Positions 1-13,899 of a stretch of DNA of 60,325 nt are shown one piece after another. The number at the start of each line of letters is the position of its first letter. The stretch's first letter is position 1. The notes below the pieces were generated by a model. That model did not search any database, was not told the DNA's origin, and worked only from the letters and a program-made list of their open reading frames with translations. The translations under genes and the position numbers were made by a program. Origin of the DNA: Thauera aminoaromatica S2. Its GTDB lineage: Bacteria > Pseudomonadota > Gammaproteobacteria > Burkholderiales > Rhodocyclaceae. Location: assembly GCF_000310185.1 (NCBI RefSeq), contig NZ_AMXD01000005.1, positions 1 to 60,325 of the forward strand. The letters run 5' to 3'.

Positions 1-110
1 GTCGCGATCGACGTCGCGAGCCGCGACGCGCGGCGGCGGGCGTGACGGTTTCCGTGGGAGCGACGCAAGTCGCGATCGACGTTACGAGCCGCGACGCGCG
101 GCGGCGGGCG
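1..110. repeat. Tandem REP-like extragenic palindromic repeat, two copies
   Basis: Bases 1-42 and 69-110 are nearly identical (two differences), giving a period of 68 bp. The unit contains the short palindrome GCGAC-GCAA-GTCGC and a GTGGGAGCGACGC-type core resembling the repetitive extragenic elements common downstream of genes in GC-rich proteobacteria. It lies downstream of dnaJ, so a role in mRNA 3' end protection or simple repeat spread is possible. The left copy may continue beyond the window edge. Confidence 0.6.
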
Positions 111-154
111 CGAGGCGGCTGAAACCGGGCCCGCCCCGCGCCCGCGAACAGGTG

Positions 155-1279
<1,125 letters not shown>

Positions 1280-1309
1280 GGTGCTGCGCTCAGTCTGGTC
1301 TCAAGCAAA

Positions 1310-1351
1310 GGCCGAGCCGGCACCGGAGCAGGGCTCCGGCGGGGCTCGGCC
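1310..1351 (-). terminator. Hairpin between dnaK and dnaJ (attenuator candidate)
   Basis: A long interrupted inverted repeat pairs GGCCGAGCC with GGCTCGGCC on the outside and CCGGAGC with GCTCCGG on the inside. On the dnaJ-coding strand it is followed only by a short TTT, so a full rho-independent terminator is doubtful. A partial attenuator or an RNA-stability element that sets the DnaK:DnaJ ratio is more likely. Confidence 0.4.
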
Positions 1352-1375
1352 GCGAAGGATTCGCCAGAACGACGA

Positions 1376-3310
<1,935 letters not shown>

Positions 3311-3371
3311 GAGAGTTCCTTTTTCGTCTGGATTCGGGTGGCGCGGCCTGTGGCGCGCCGGTCTGGTTCGA

Positions 3372-3399
3372 ATATGGGGCGGGCGGACGCGCTTTCAAG
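3372..3399 (-). promoter_or_regulatory. Sigma-32 heat-shock promoter of dnaK
   Basis: Read on the minus strand, CTTGAAA is followed by 13 nt and then CCCCATAT, which fits the heat-shock sigma factor consensus (CTTGAAA, then CCCCATNT). It lies about 60 nt upstream of the dnaK start, in the grpE-dnaK gap. Confidence 0.85.
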
Positions 3400-3426
3400 C
3401 GCGCCGCGCGAATTTGCCTGCGGGGG

Positions 3427-4050
3427 TTACTGGGCCTTGCCCTTGGAGACCATCACCATCGCCGGGCGGATGACGCGCTCGCTGAGCAGGTAGCCCTTCT
3501 GCAGCACGGTGACGACGGTGTTGGGCTCGGCATCGGCCTCGACCATGCTGATCGCCTGGTGCTTGTTGGGGTCGAACTTCTGCCCGAGCGGGTTCTCCTC
3601 GGCGAGCTTGGCGCCCTCGAACGCGGAGATCAGCTGCCGGAGGGTGAGCTCCACGCCCTCGCGCATCTTCTCGACGGTCTGGTTCTCGGTGGCGAGCGCG
3701 GCCTCCAGGCTGTCCTTGACCGGCAGCATCGCGGTGGCGAACTTCTCGGCGGCGAATTTGGAGGCCTTGGCGATGTCGTCCTGCGCGCGTCGGCGCAGGT
3801 TTTCGGTCTCGGCCTTGGCGCGCAGCCAGGCGTCGTGGTGCTCGGCGGCCTTCAGCTCGGCCTGGCGCAGCGCCTCCTCGAGGCTCGGCATGCTGTCGAT
3901 GCCGTTCTCCGGCGCGGTGTCCGCCGCCGCAGCGGCGGCCTGGAGGTCGAGCTCCGGGCCTCGCTGCGCGGGCTGCTGCGCGCCGCCCTGCGCGGCCTGT
4001 TCCGCCGGCTGGTCGGTGGGGTTCTGGCTGGCCTGGTTCGGGTCCTGCAT
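3427..4050 (-). CDS. grpE: Nucleotide exchange factor GrpE
   Basis: This 207-aa protein releases ADP from DnaK and so triggers client release; it acts as a cytoplasmic homodimer. The N-terminal about 55 residues are Gln/Ala-rich and low in complexity. A long helical region follows ([25 protein letters not shown]), as is typical of the dimerising coiled coil. The beta domain near the end contains [15 protein letters not shown], the family signature. It is the first gene of grpE-dnaK-dnaJ. Its own sigma-32-like promoter lies upstream, between it and the distal end of the CRISPR array. Confidence 0.96.
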   Translation of the reverse strand: MQDPNQASQNPTDQPAEQAAQGGAQQPAQRGPELDLQAAAAAADTAPENGIDSMPSLEEALRQAELKAAEHHDAWLRAKAETENLRRRAQDDIAKASKFAAEKFATAMLPVKDSLEAALATENQTVEKMREGVELTLRQLISAFEGAKLAEENPLGQKFDPNKHQAISMVEADAEPNTVVTVLQKGYLLSERVIRPAMVMVSKGKAQ

Positions 4051-4088
4051 GTCGGTTGGCTCCGTGTTGGAATGCGAAACAGCCGGGT

Positions 4089-4116
4089 ACTTGGGGACGG
4101 TCGGCGCGAGTTCAAG
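4089..4116 (-). promoter_or_regulatory. Sigma-32-like promoter of grpE
   Basis: On the minus strand CTTGAA is followed by 14 nt and then CCCCAAGT, a good match to the heat-shock promoter consensus. It lies about 40 nt upstream of the grpE start codon. The rest of 4051-4230 shows no other feature. Confidence 0.7.
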
Positions 4117-4230
4117 AGGCTTGGGTCAAAAAATGTTGAAGGCGCTCGTGCGGGCCGAGGCTCCAAACAGGTCAAGGTTCGACGCCGCAGATGACGAGCA
4201 ACTCGTACTGCAGCCGATGCCCTACGGTGC

Positions 4231-7016
4231 GCTTCAATGAGGCCGCGGCTTATTGCCGTGGATGACGCCCGCAAGCCGGCGAAGTTCGCGGCGGATACCG
4301 ATTGCTTCAATGAGGCCACGGCTTATTGCCGTGGATGACGTGCCGGGTCAGACGACCACGACCAGCACGACGGGCCCGCTTCAATGAGGCCACGGCTTAT
4401 TGCCGTGGATGACGGCGCGGGCATCTGCGCCTGTGATGGGGGTCATGCGCTTCAATGAGGCCACGGCTTATTGCCGTGGATGACACCAATCGAGGTTGTA
4501 CCGCTGGCCGGTGTAGTCATGCTTCAATGAGGCCACGGCTTATTGCCGTGGATGACATTGATCCGATGGCTGCCGAACTTCACGGCGCTGGTGGCTTCAA
4601 TGAGGCCACGGCTTATTGCCGTGGATGACATACGCAGCCGTGATCGCGTCGTATTCCTCATCGGGCTTCAATGAGGCCACGGCTTATTGCCGTGGATGAC
4701 GCTGCCGTGGCGATGGCTCGCCAGCGCCGCGAGGCCGCTTCAATGAGGCCACGGCTTATTGCCGTGGATGACCATCCGCCGCATTGCAGGCATGCTCGAC
4801 GGTCACGAGCTTCAATGAGGCCACGGCTTATTGCCGTGGATGACCAGCAAGAGAGCATCGACCAGATCAAGGCCGCCACGCTTCAATGAGGCCACGGCTT
4901 ATTGCCGTGGATGACATCGTGAGAGCCAATACGTCTTTCCCGCATGGGATCAGCTTCAATGAGGCCACGGCTTATTGCCGTGGATGACATCGGCTGGAAC
5001 GGTACCAGCGCCGCGGCCACGACCAAGCTTCAATGAGGCCACGGCTTATTGCCGTGGATGACCAACTCACAGCGCTCGACGAGGCGAACAACCTACTCGC
5101 TTCAATGAGGCCACGGCTTATTGCCGTGGATGACCAGAAGGCGCCCACCTGCAAAACGCGGTCGTGAACGAGGCTTCAATGAGGCCACGGCTTATTGCCG
5201 TGGATGACCGCGAGTCGGCGAGTTCGGCATAGCGCACGCCAGATGAGCTTCAATGAGGCCACGGCTTATTGCCGTGGATGACGCCGCAGACAAGGCCGAG
5301 GCCACCGCGAAGCGCGTCGCTTCAATGAGGCCACGGCTTATTGCCGTGGATGACGTGCGGTACCTGGGGCGCGTTGTTACCGGGAGGGCTGCTTCAATGA
5401 GGCCACGGCTTATTGCCGTGGATGACTCCGTCTGGACGTGCCCCATTTGTTCCCGGCGGATGCTTCAATGAGGCCACGGCTTATTGCCGTGGATGACACC
5501 CGCCGCACGGCCGGACATGCGGAACCCCCGGCGGCTTCAATGAGGCCACGGCTTATTGCCGTGGATGACGCAGCGCTGGATCCTGGCGCGGCGTAAGCAC
5601 CCGGCGCTTCAATGAGGCCACGGCTTATTGCCGTGGATGACCGGCTGCCGGCCGACTGCCCGGAACCGACGCGGGACCAGCTTCAATGAGGCCACGGCTT
5701 ATTGCCGTGGATGACGCGGGCGAACACCGCCCTTGCGCCCGATGCCGGCGTAGCTTCAATGAGGCCACGGCTTATTGCCGTGGATGACGCCTGCGCTCCG
5801 CTGCGGCTTCCGGTTCTCCCTTGACGGCTTCAATGAGGCCACGGCTTATTGCCGTGGATGACATCGAAAGGGATGTATTCAAACCGCCCAACGCCATGCT
5901 TCAATGAGGCCACGGCTTATTGCCGTGGATGACCACCCTTCCTGAGTATCAGCGCGTCACTTCTGCCACGCTTCAATGAGGCCACGGCTTATTGCCGTGG
6001 ATGACACCCCAGCCCGCCGCTTCACCGCCGCCACCGGCGCAGCTTCAATGAGGCCACGGCTTATTGCCGTGGATGACCCATCGCCGTCACGGGCAGCGTG
6101 CCTGCGGCGTCCTGGCTTCAATGAGGCCACGGCTTATTGCCGTGGATGACGCAGCGCATCCTGCGCAACCCGCTCCAGCCCGGTAATCGCTTCAATGAGG
6201 CCACGGCTTATTGCCGTGGATGACTGGATTACGCGCAGCTGCTGCGCTTCGGGTATCGGGTGGCTTCAATGAGGCCACGGCTTATTGCCGTGGATGACGA
6301 CCTGCGAGCGCGTTTCCGCCACCGCGCGGCCAATGCTTCAATGAGGCCACGGCTTATTGCCGTGGATGACCGCATTGGGGCCGATCATGAGGACGCCCAT
6401 GGCGAGGCTTCAATGAGGCCACGGCTTATTGCCGTGGATGACTGTTGGTCATGGCTCAGTCCTCCTCGACGATCACGGCGCTTCAATGAGGCCACGGCTT
6501 ATTGCCGTGGATGACCAACGGCGGCAAAGTCCTGAAGGTCTCGGCCGATGGAGCTTCAATGAGGCCACGGCTTATTGCCGTGGATGACAACGGCTTCAGG
6601 CGCAGCCGGCCGAGCTGGAGCGCGTTGCTTCAATGAGGCCACGGCTTATTGCCGTGGATGACGAGGGATCTGGAGCGCGAGAGCGCCAAGCGCTTTGACA
6701 AGCTTCAATGAGGCCACGGCTTATTGCCGTGGATGACCGGTTGGCTATTGGGAGGTGCAGGATCTTCGATTCGAGGCTTCAATGAGGCCACGGCTTATTG
6801 CCGTGGATGACCGAAGAGGTCGCGCGAAAGAACGGCAAGAGCACCTGGGCTTCAATGAGGCCACGGCTTATTGCCGTGGATGACGCCGCATCATGGACAC
6901 CGGCAAGCGCCACGGCGACGCTTCAATGAGGCCACGGCTTATTGCCGTGGATGACCCATGCAGCAGATGAACCTGATGCAGCCGCAGCAACCCGCTTCAA
7001 TGAGGCCACGGCTTAT
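4231..7016 (-). CRISPR. CRISPR array, leader-distal segment (repeats 1-39)
   Basis: This segment holds 38 full 36-bp repeats plus the first 23 bp of a 39th, with 34-39 nt spacers. The + strand repeat starts GCTTCAATGAGG and ends in GATGAC, and its centre is the hairpin CCACGGC-TTATT-GCCGTGG. The very first copy (4231-4266) has an A-to-G change in the stem. Decay at this end, and position opposite to the cas genes, mark it as the oldest, leader-distal end. The crRNA strand is inferred to be minus, because that reading ends in ATTGAAGC, similar to ATTGAAAC-type 5' handles. The segment ends where an ISL3 element splits repeat 39; the rest of that repeat resumes at 8509. Confidence 0.98.
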
Positions 7017-7092
7017 GGCTCTATGCCCTTTCCAGTGGAAATTGACTCAACAACAAACCGTGTGATCGGTGGTACAACGCCCCGATCTTGAC

Positions 7093-7140
7093 CGCACCCG
7101 CACCCGCACCCGCACCCGCACCCGCACCCGCACCCGCACA
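7093..7140 (+). repeat. Hexanucleotide microsatellite (CGCACC)8
   Basis: There are seven perfect copies of CGCACC and an eighth ending in CGCACA, immediately upstream of the likely transposase ATG at 7145. Read in the transposase frame from a TTG at 7088 it would encode an Ala-Pro repeat. Copy-number change keeps the frame but would change the spacing upstream of the start codon. Confidence 0.95.
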
Positions 7141-7144
7141 GACC

Positions 7145-8470
7145 ATGAGCTCTCCGATCGAAGCCCTCTTCACCACCGCGCTCGGCCTGCAGCCGCCCTG
7201 GTACGTCGCCAAGGTGGACCTCGACACCGCGAAGCGGCGGATCGACTTCGAAGTCGAGCACGCCGGCAAGCGCGTGCCCTGTCCGGCCTGTGGGGCGGCG
7301 CATCAGCCGGTCCACGATCGAGTGCGGCGCAGCTGGCGTCACCTGGACTTCTTTCAGTTCGAGGCGTGGCTCCATGCCGACATCCCGCGCGTGCAGTGCT
7401 CGGGCTGCGGCAAGACCACGCAGCTGCCGGTGCCGTGGGCTCGCGAGGGCAGCGGTTTCACGCTGCTGTTCGAGGCGCTGGGCCTGTCCCTGTGCAGCGA
7501 GTTGCCCGTGCGCCAGGCCGCCGCCCAGATGCGCGTCGCGCCCAAGCGGCTGTGGGGGCGGATCCGCCATTACGTTCACGGTGCACGCGCTCGGGATGAC
7601 ATGTCGGGCGTGCGCTACGTCGGCATCGACGAGACCAGCGTCAAGCGCGGGCACGCGTACATCACCGTGGTGCATGACCTGGAGGCCAAGCGCCTGCTGT
7701 TCGCCACGCCCGGGCGAGACCACGCGACCCTGCAGGCCTTTGCCCAGGACCTGCGCGCGCACGGTGGCGAGCCGGAGCGGATCGAGCACGCCTGCATCGA
7801 CATGAGCGCGGCCTACGCCAAGGGGATTGCCCAGGCGCTGCCCACGGCGCAGGTCAGCTACGACCGTTTCCACGTCGTGGCCCTGGCCAATACGGCGATG
7901 GACGAGGTTCGCCGCGAGGAGATGCGCAGCGCCGCAGCCGCGGTCCGCGCGGCGGCCGGTACGGGAAACAAGAAGACGCTGCGCCAGCTGTTGTGGGCGA
8001 TGCGCAAGAACCCGCCGCAATGGACGCCGGCACAGTGCGACGCGATGAACTGGCTGCAGCGCTCGGGCCTCAAGAGTGCGCGGGCGTGGCGGATGAAGCA
8101 GGGCCTGCGGCTCGTCTACCGCGAGGCGGCGGCGAGCAACTGCGAAGAGGTCGCCCGCGGGGCCTTGATGAAGTGGATCAGTTGGGCCCGACGCTCTCGC
8201 CTGGAACCCTTCAAGCGGCTCGGCGCCACGGTCAAGGCGCATCTGGGCGGCGTGCTCCGCGGCATGCTCGACGGGCGCAGCAACGCCTACGTCGAGGCGA
8301 TGAACGGGCAGCTTCAGCAGACGAAGACCGCCGCCCGAGGCTTCCGCAACCTCGACAATTTCATCGCCGTCGCCTACCTGCGCATGTCCAAGCTCGAGCA
8401 TCTACCGAAGAACCCCATGGTGCCGGCGATCCCCCGCGAATACGGGCGCTACCGTCATGTTTGTTGTTGA
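7145..8470 (+). CDS. ISL3-family transposase
   Basis: This 441-aa DDE transposase moves the surrounding element. An N-terminal zinc-finger region carries CPACG and CSGCGKTT. The catalytic region has the first Asp in VGIDETSVKRGH, a second in ACIDMSAAYAKG and the Glu in YVEAMNGQLQQ. ATG 7145 is chosen as the start. An in-frame TTG at 7088 would add an Ala-Pro repeat encoded by the microsatellite and is less likely. The frame is intact. Transcription runs opposite to the predicted direction of the CRISPR array. Confidence 0.93.
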   Translation: MSSPIEALFTTALGLQPPWYVAKVDLDTAKRRIDFEVEHAGKRVPCPACGAAHQPVHDRVRRSWRHLDFFQFEAWLHADIPRVQCSGCGKTTQLPVPWAREGSGFTLLFEALGLSLCSELPVRQAAAQMRVAPKRLWGRIRHYVHGARARDDMSGVRYVGIDETSVKRGHAYITVVHDLEAKRLLFATPGRDHATLQAFAQDLRAHGGEPERIEHACIDMSAAYAKGIAQALPTAQVSYDRFHVVALANTAMDEVRREEMRSAAAAVRAAAGTGNKKTLRQLLWAMRKNPPQWTPAQCDAMNWLQRSGLKSARAWRMKQGLRLVYREAAASNCEEVARGALMKWISWARRSRLEPFKRLGATVKAHLGGVLRGMLDGRSNAYVEAMNGQLQQTKTAARGFRNLDNFIAVAYLRMSKLEHLPKNPMVPAIPREYGRYRHVCC

Positions 8471-8500
8471 GTCAATTTCCACTGGAAAGGGCATAGAGCC

Positions 8501-11500
8501 CGGCTTATTGCCGTGGATGACGGGATGGCGCGGTGCTCGCGTGGCGAGTGGCGCAGGCTTCAATGAGGCCACGGCTTATTGCCGTGGATGACCTCGCGCA
8601 GCGCGTCCGCCAACCAAATGTCAGACAAGCTTCAATGAGGCCACGGCTTATTGCCGTGGATGACCGGCATGCACCCGACGATCCAGAAGATCCGGGGCAT
8701 GCTTCAATGAGGCCACGGCTTATTGCCGTGGATGACTGCGCGACTTTGTGACTGCATCGAACATCCGCTTCGCGCTTCAATGAGGCCACGGCTTATTGCC
8801 GTGGATGACTGAATCGCTCGGCCTCCAGTCAAGATACCAGGCGCTGCTTCAATGAGGCCACGGCTTATTGCCGTGGATGACAGCCCGACTATGAGGCGCT
8901 GGTCGCGGGCGGCATGCTTCAATGAGGCCACGGCTTATTGCCGTGGATGACTCACCCTGCGCCTCACCGAGGTCTGATCCAATGCCCATTGCTTCAATGA
9001 GGCCACGGCTTATTGCCGTGGATGACCCTGGAGCGGGCACATGGTTTGGATACACGATGACGCTTCAATGAGGCCACGGCTTATTGCCGTGGATGACGAC
9101 ATCGAGGGGCGCGTTGCGCATGTGCGCCAGTCGCTTCAATGAGGCCACGGCTTATTGCCGTGGATGACGCTCAATGCGATGGCCGAAGACGCGGATACGG
9201 TCGAGGCTTCAATGAGGCCACGGCTTATTGCCGTGGATGACGCAGAAGATCGAGCTCGCCAAGCGCGAACTCAGCCAGGCTTCAATGAGGCCACGGCTTA
9301 TTGCCGTGGATGACCTCGCCGGCGCGACCTGGGAAAAGAGCATCAGCGAGGCTTCAATGAGGCCACGGCCTATTGCCGTGGATGACGTCTAGCAGAAAAG
9401 CAATCAGCGGCCGAGATCCCGATGCTTCAATGAGGCCACGGCTTATTGCCGTGGATGACTTTACGACTGGCCGGATGCCCCTAATGGATGGGGGCTTCAA
9501 TGAGGCCACGGCTTATTGCCGTGGATGACTCAGCCCCGGTGGAAGCAGGCGATCCAGCCCCCCGCGCTTCAATGAGGCCACGGCTTATTGCCGTGGATGA
9601 CAGATGCCGGGGGTGGCGTGACCATGGCGCACCCTGACGCTTCAATGAGGCCACGGCTTATTGCCGTGGATGACTTCGTCCTTCTCTTCGACCACGCGCT
9701 GCTGGTAGGGCAGCTTCAATGAGGCCACGGCTTATTGCCGTGGATGACGTTGAATTGCGAGCATGAACATCGACCCATCCATTCAGCTTCAATGAGGCCA
9801 CGGCTTATTGCCGTGGATGACCTTCATCACCGGCGAGTGGATTCGCATCAACCCGAAGCTTCAATGAGGCCACGGCTTATTGCCGTGGATGACCGAAAGT
9901 GCCGGGTTTCCCATCCCACAGCGCCACAAGCTTCAATGAGGCCACGGCTTATTGCCGTGGATGACTAAAGGTCATCAAGCGGATCATGCTTCGGAATTGA
10001 GCTTCAATGAGGCCACGGCTTATTGCCGTGGATGACCTGCGCGAGTTGCGTGATCAGGATCTCGGGGTCGTCGCTTCAATGAGGCCACGGCTTATTGCCG
10101 TGGATGACGTCCTCGCGCTGCTGCTCGAGTTCGTCCGTGCCGAGGCTTCAATGAGGCCACGGCTTATTGCCGTGGATGACCTGCGGGGAACCTCAGTGCC
10201 GGGATCAGGAAGGCAACGCTTCAATGAGGCCACGGCTTATTGCCGTGGATGACTTTTCGTAAGCTCATCGCCACCAAAACGGCTTACTAGCTTCAATGAG
10301 GCCACGGCTTATTGCCGTGGATGACGATCGCGCGTCGACTTGGGATTTCCCCGCAGGCAATAACGCTTCAATGAGGCCACGGCTTATTGCCGTGGATGAC
10401 GGCACGGCGGATGCGCGATCACCGGGCCGATACCATCGCTTCAATGAGGCCACGGCTTATTGCCGTGGATGACAAGCGGGACACGTCGCGCTCGAAGCGA
10501 TCGGCCAGATAGCTTCAATGAGGCCACGGCTTATTGCCGTGGATGACGTAGCACCCGCCCACGATGTATGCGTCCTCGCCCGTGCTTCAATGAGGCCACG
10601 GCTTATTGCCGTGGATGACCGTGGTGGAAGCCCACCAACCGCCGCCACGACCTCGTGCTTCAATGAGGCCACGGCTTATTGCCGTGGATGACCCAGTCCA
10701 TCGAGCTCGAGACCCACCCCACATGACGCTTCAATGAGGCCACGGCTTATTGCCGTGGATGACCTGTACTCGATGCGCGCGCCGCGGCTGCAGCTCGTGC
10801 TTCAATGAGGCCACGGCTTATTGCCGTGGATGACCTTGCCGCTGGCGGTGGTGGCCTGGCCGGCGCGCACGCTTCAATGAGGCCACGGCTTATTGCCGTG
10901 GATGACGTCGAAGGTGGTGACCATGAGCATGCCGGCGGGCATGCTTCAATGAGGCCACGGCTTATTGCCGTGGATGACCGGGTGGCGGTGTGCCGTGTGC
11001 TTCAGTGACTCTATTGCTTCAATGAGGCCACGGCTTATTGCCGTGGATGACGTAAGTAACGCGACAATCACGATGGACGAGGGCGTCGGCTTCAATGAGG
11101 CCACGGCTTATTGCCGTGGATGACGTCGGTCGCAGGGATGGAGGCCACATCTCCGGCCAGCGCTTCAATGAGGCCACGGCTTATTGCCGTGGATGACGTC
11201 TGTCGATGCAACGACTCGCCCCGCGTATGCGTTGCTTCAATGAGGCCACGGCTTATTGCCGTGGATGACGCAGGCGGCGGCCACGTCGGCCAGCGTGGAC
11301 TCGTGGCTTCAATGAGGCCACGGCTTATTGCCGTGGATGACGCTGGCGGACCTGGGGATGACGGGCCGCAGCATCGAGGCTTCAATGAGGCCACGGCTTA
11401 TTGCCGTGGATGACACTGATCGGAGAAGCGACAAGCGACACAGTTACCGGAGCTTCAATGAGGCCACGGCTTATTGCCGTGGATGACCAAAAGAGCTACG

Positions 11501-13031
11501 GCTACAAGTGCCTCGTCGGCTAGCTTCAATGAGGCCACGGCTTATTGCCGTGGATGACTGACGGGCGCGCGCGGTGGCGTGCGGGTGGCGTACGAGCTTC
11601 AATGAGGCCACGGCTTATTGCCGTGGATGACCCCACAGCCTGCCCGCCGCGTCAGTCGCCGGCTCCAGGCTTCAATGAGGCCACGGCTTATTGCCGTGGA
11701 TGACCGGATACTCCTGCCACATCTTTTCGGGGTCGCCCGAGCTTCAATGAGGCCACGGCTTATTGCCGGGGATGACGCCGGCATACATGAGGCCGGATTG
11801 GCCAACGGACGAGCTTCAATGAGGCCACGGCTTATTGCCGTGGATGACGAACAGGGGCTAGGAGATTGAGATGCTTAAGATCAAGCTTCAATGAGGCCAC
11901 GGCTTATTGCCGTGGATGACGGACTCTTGGGAAAAGACGCAGGCCGCGCGCGATGCTTCAATGAGGCCACGGCTTATTGCCGTGGATGACAGCACATCCC
12001 CGCTATTAAGTTCGCACACGTCCGCGCTTCAATGAGGCCACGGCTTATTGCCGTGGATGACAACGGCGCCGGCCTGCGCCGTGTATTCACCACCTGGCGC
12101 TTCAATGAGGCCACGGCTTATTGCCGTGGATGACACCCCCGGAGCGTGTCGTCGGTGATCTGGCGCGGCGAGCTTCAATGAGGCCACGGCTTATTGCCGT
12201 GGATGACGCAATTGGCGAAGACGACGGATATATCGACGCGGTAGGCTTCAATGAGGCCACGGCTTATTGCCGTGGATGACCCGGCGAAGTACATCTTGGC
12301 GCCACCCTGGCCGAAGGTGCTTCAATGAGGCCACGGCTTATTGCCGTGGATGACGACGATGCTGATCTCCTTCATCGCCTGGATGCGATGCTTCAATGAG
12401 GCCACGGCTTATTGCCGTGGATGACTCTGGGCGCAGGTACGGGCACGCGCACACAAGCAGGCTTCAATGAGGCCACGGCTTATTGCCGTGGATGACGCTA
12501 TCCTGGTTGTGTCTTTACTTAGGGATGCCCCGCTTCAATGAGGCCACGGCTTATTGCCGTGGATGACAGCGGCATTCAGCGCATAGCACGCCGCAGCCAG
12601 CGGCTTCAATGAGGCCACGGCTTATTGCCGTGGATGACCCCGCGTTGGCGCGCTTGCCGACGATGGTCGAAGACAGGCTTCAATGAGGCCACGGCTTATT
12701 GCCGTGGATGACGCAGCTAAAGCGGATGTGCATTGCATCGCTTGAAATGCTTCAATGAGGCCACGGCTTATTGCCGTGGATGACCAAATTCCGCCGTTCA
12801 CGTCGTTCACGGTATCCGTGCTTCAATGAGGCCACGGCTTATTGCCGTGGATGACCGTGCGCTGGAAATGGTCCGCAACCGGCACGGCCTGGCTTCAATG
12901 AGGCCACGGCTTATTGCCGTGGATGACGCCGAATCGACGGAAGTCGAAGCGCCGATCTTGAGGCTTCAATGAGGCCACGGCTTATTGCCGTGGATGACGC
13001 GGGACCAGCTCATGAGGAGAGTTCACATGAA
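8501..13031 (-). CRISPR. CRISPR array, central segment (end of repeat 39 to repeat 101)
   Basis: The segment starts with the remainder of the ISL3-split repeat 39 and continues with 62 full repeats (first at 8557, last at 12963-12998). It ends with the first 33 nt of a spacer interrupted by the IS21 element. Two internal repeats vary: the copy at 9351 has T-to-C in the loop edge and the copy at 11741 has T-to-G in the stem. All others checked by eye are identical. Spacer lengths stay at 34-39 nt, so this is the same array as the other two segments. Confidence 0.98.
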
Positions 13032-13101
13032 TGCCCAGCGTCAATTACCTTGGCCGGTCGACGTCAATTATCCTGGCCGGTGGAAGCGAGGCATGAGGGG
13101 T

Positions 13102-13899
13102 TCAGCCTTTCGGCTTTGAGGTGTTGAGGGTGCGTTGCTCAGAAGGGGCGAGCCCCTTCTGAGCAACGCGGCGGCGGAAGCTTTCCACGTTCATCTCGAA
13201 GAGCGTGGCGTGATGCACGAGCCGGTCGACGGTGGCCAGCGTCATGGCCGGTTCGGCAAAGACGTGGCCCCACTCCGAGAACGGCTGATTCGCAGTGATG
13301 GCCAGGCTTCTGCGCTCGTAGCGCTCGGCGATGAGCTCGAAGAGCACCGAGGTCTCGCCCTGGTCGCGGCGGACGTAGCTGAAGTCGTCGCAGATCAGCA
13401 GGTCGAAGCGGTCGAGTTTGGCCAGCTCGGCCGGCAAGCGCAGATCGCGCCGGGCGGCCTGCAGGCGCTGCACCAGATCGCTCGTGCGGGTGAAGAGCAC
13501 GCGGTAGCCACGTTCGATGAGGGCGTGGCCGATACTGGCGATCAGGTGCGTCTTGCCAACACCCGGTGGTCCGAAGAGCAGGATGTTCGCGCCTTGTTCG
13601 AGCCAGCTGTCGCCCTCGGCCAGCGCGGTGACGTGCGCCTTGGAGACCGTCGGCACGGCCGTGAAGTCGAAGGCCGACAGGCGCTTGTCCGGCGGCAAGG
13701 CGGACTCGGCTCGATGGCGGTCGATGCGGCGCGTCTCGCGCTCGTGCATCTCGTGCTCGCACAGGGCGGCCAGAAACCGCTCGGCCGGCCAGCCTTCGCG
13801 GTTCGACTGCTCGGCCAGCGCCGACCACAGCCGCTTGATGGTGGGCAGCCGCAGCTCGGTGAGCATCATGGGCAGCGTCGCCGTCTCGATGACGCTCAT
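13102..13899 (-). CDS. istB: IS21 helper ATPase IstB
   Basis: This 265-aa AAA+ ATPase of the DnaC/IstB family selects target DNA and activates the IstA transposase. Walker A is in LLFGPPGVGKTHL and Walker B in FDLLICDDFSYV. The start MSVIETATLP overlaps the istA stop by ATGA, the usual translational coupling in IS21 elements. An upstream in-frame extension lies inside istA and is not used. Nothing indicates inactivation. Confidence 0.94.
   Translation of the reverse strand: MSVIETATLPMMLTELRLPTIKRLWSALAEQSNREGWPAERFLAALCEHEMHERETRRIDRHRAESALPPDKRLSAFDFTAVPTVSKAHVTALAEGDSWLEQGANILLFGPPGVGKTHLIASIGHALIERGYRVLFTRTSDLVQRLQAARRDLRLPAELAKLDRFDLLICDDFSYVRRDQGETSVLFELIAERYERRSLAITANQPFSEWGHVFAEPAMTLATVDRLVHHATLFEMNVESFRRRVAQKGLAPSEQRTLNTSKPKG

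Larger units (their letters stand above)
7017..8500 (+). mobile_element. ISL3-family insertion sequence, complete, inside a CRISPR repeat
   Basis: This is a 1484-bp element with perfect 42-bp terminal inverted repeats (7017-7058 and 8459-8500; outer end GGCTCTATGCCCTTTCC). It is flanked by an 8-bp target duplication CGGCTTAT (7009-7016 and 8501-8508), the size expected for ISL3. It carries one transposase gene on the + strand. Removing the element and one duplication restores a perfect 36-bp CRISPR repeat, so insertion was clean and no flanking array sequence was lost at the junction. Perfect ends and an intact ORF suggest recent arrival. Confidence 0.97.

Noticed and set aside
7013..8401. 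A long antisense frame over the ISL3 transposase with a Cys-Gly repeat
   Set aside because: The repeat is the reverse reading of the CGCACC tract and the true transposase is on the other strand.
4658..12810. Many short open frames in the array that encode repeated MRPRLIAVDD or SSTAISRGLIEA peptides
   Set aside because: They are translations of the CRISPR repeats and spacers, not proteins.
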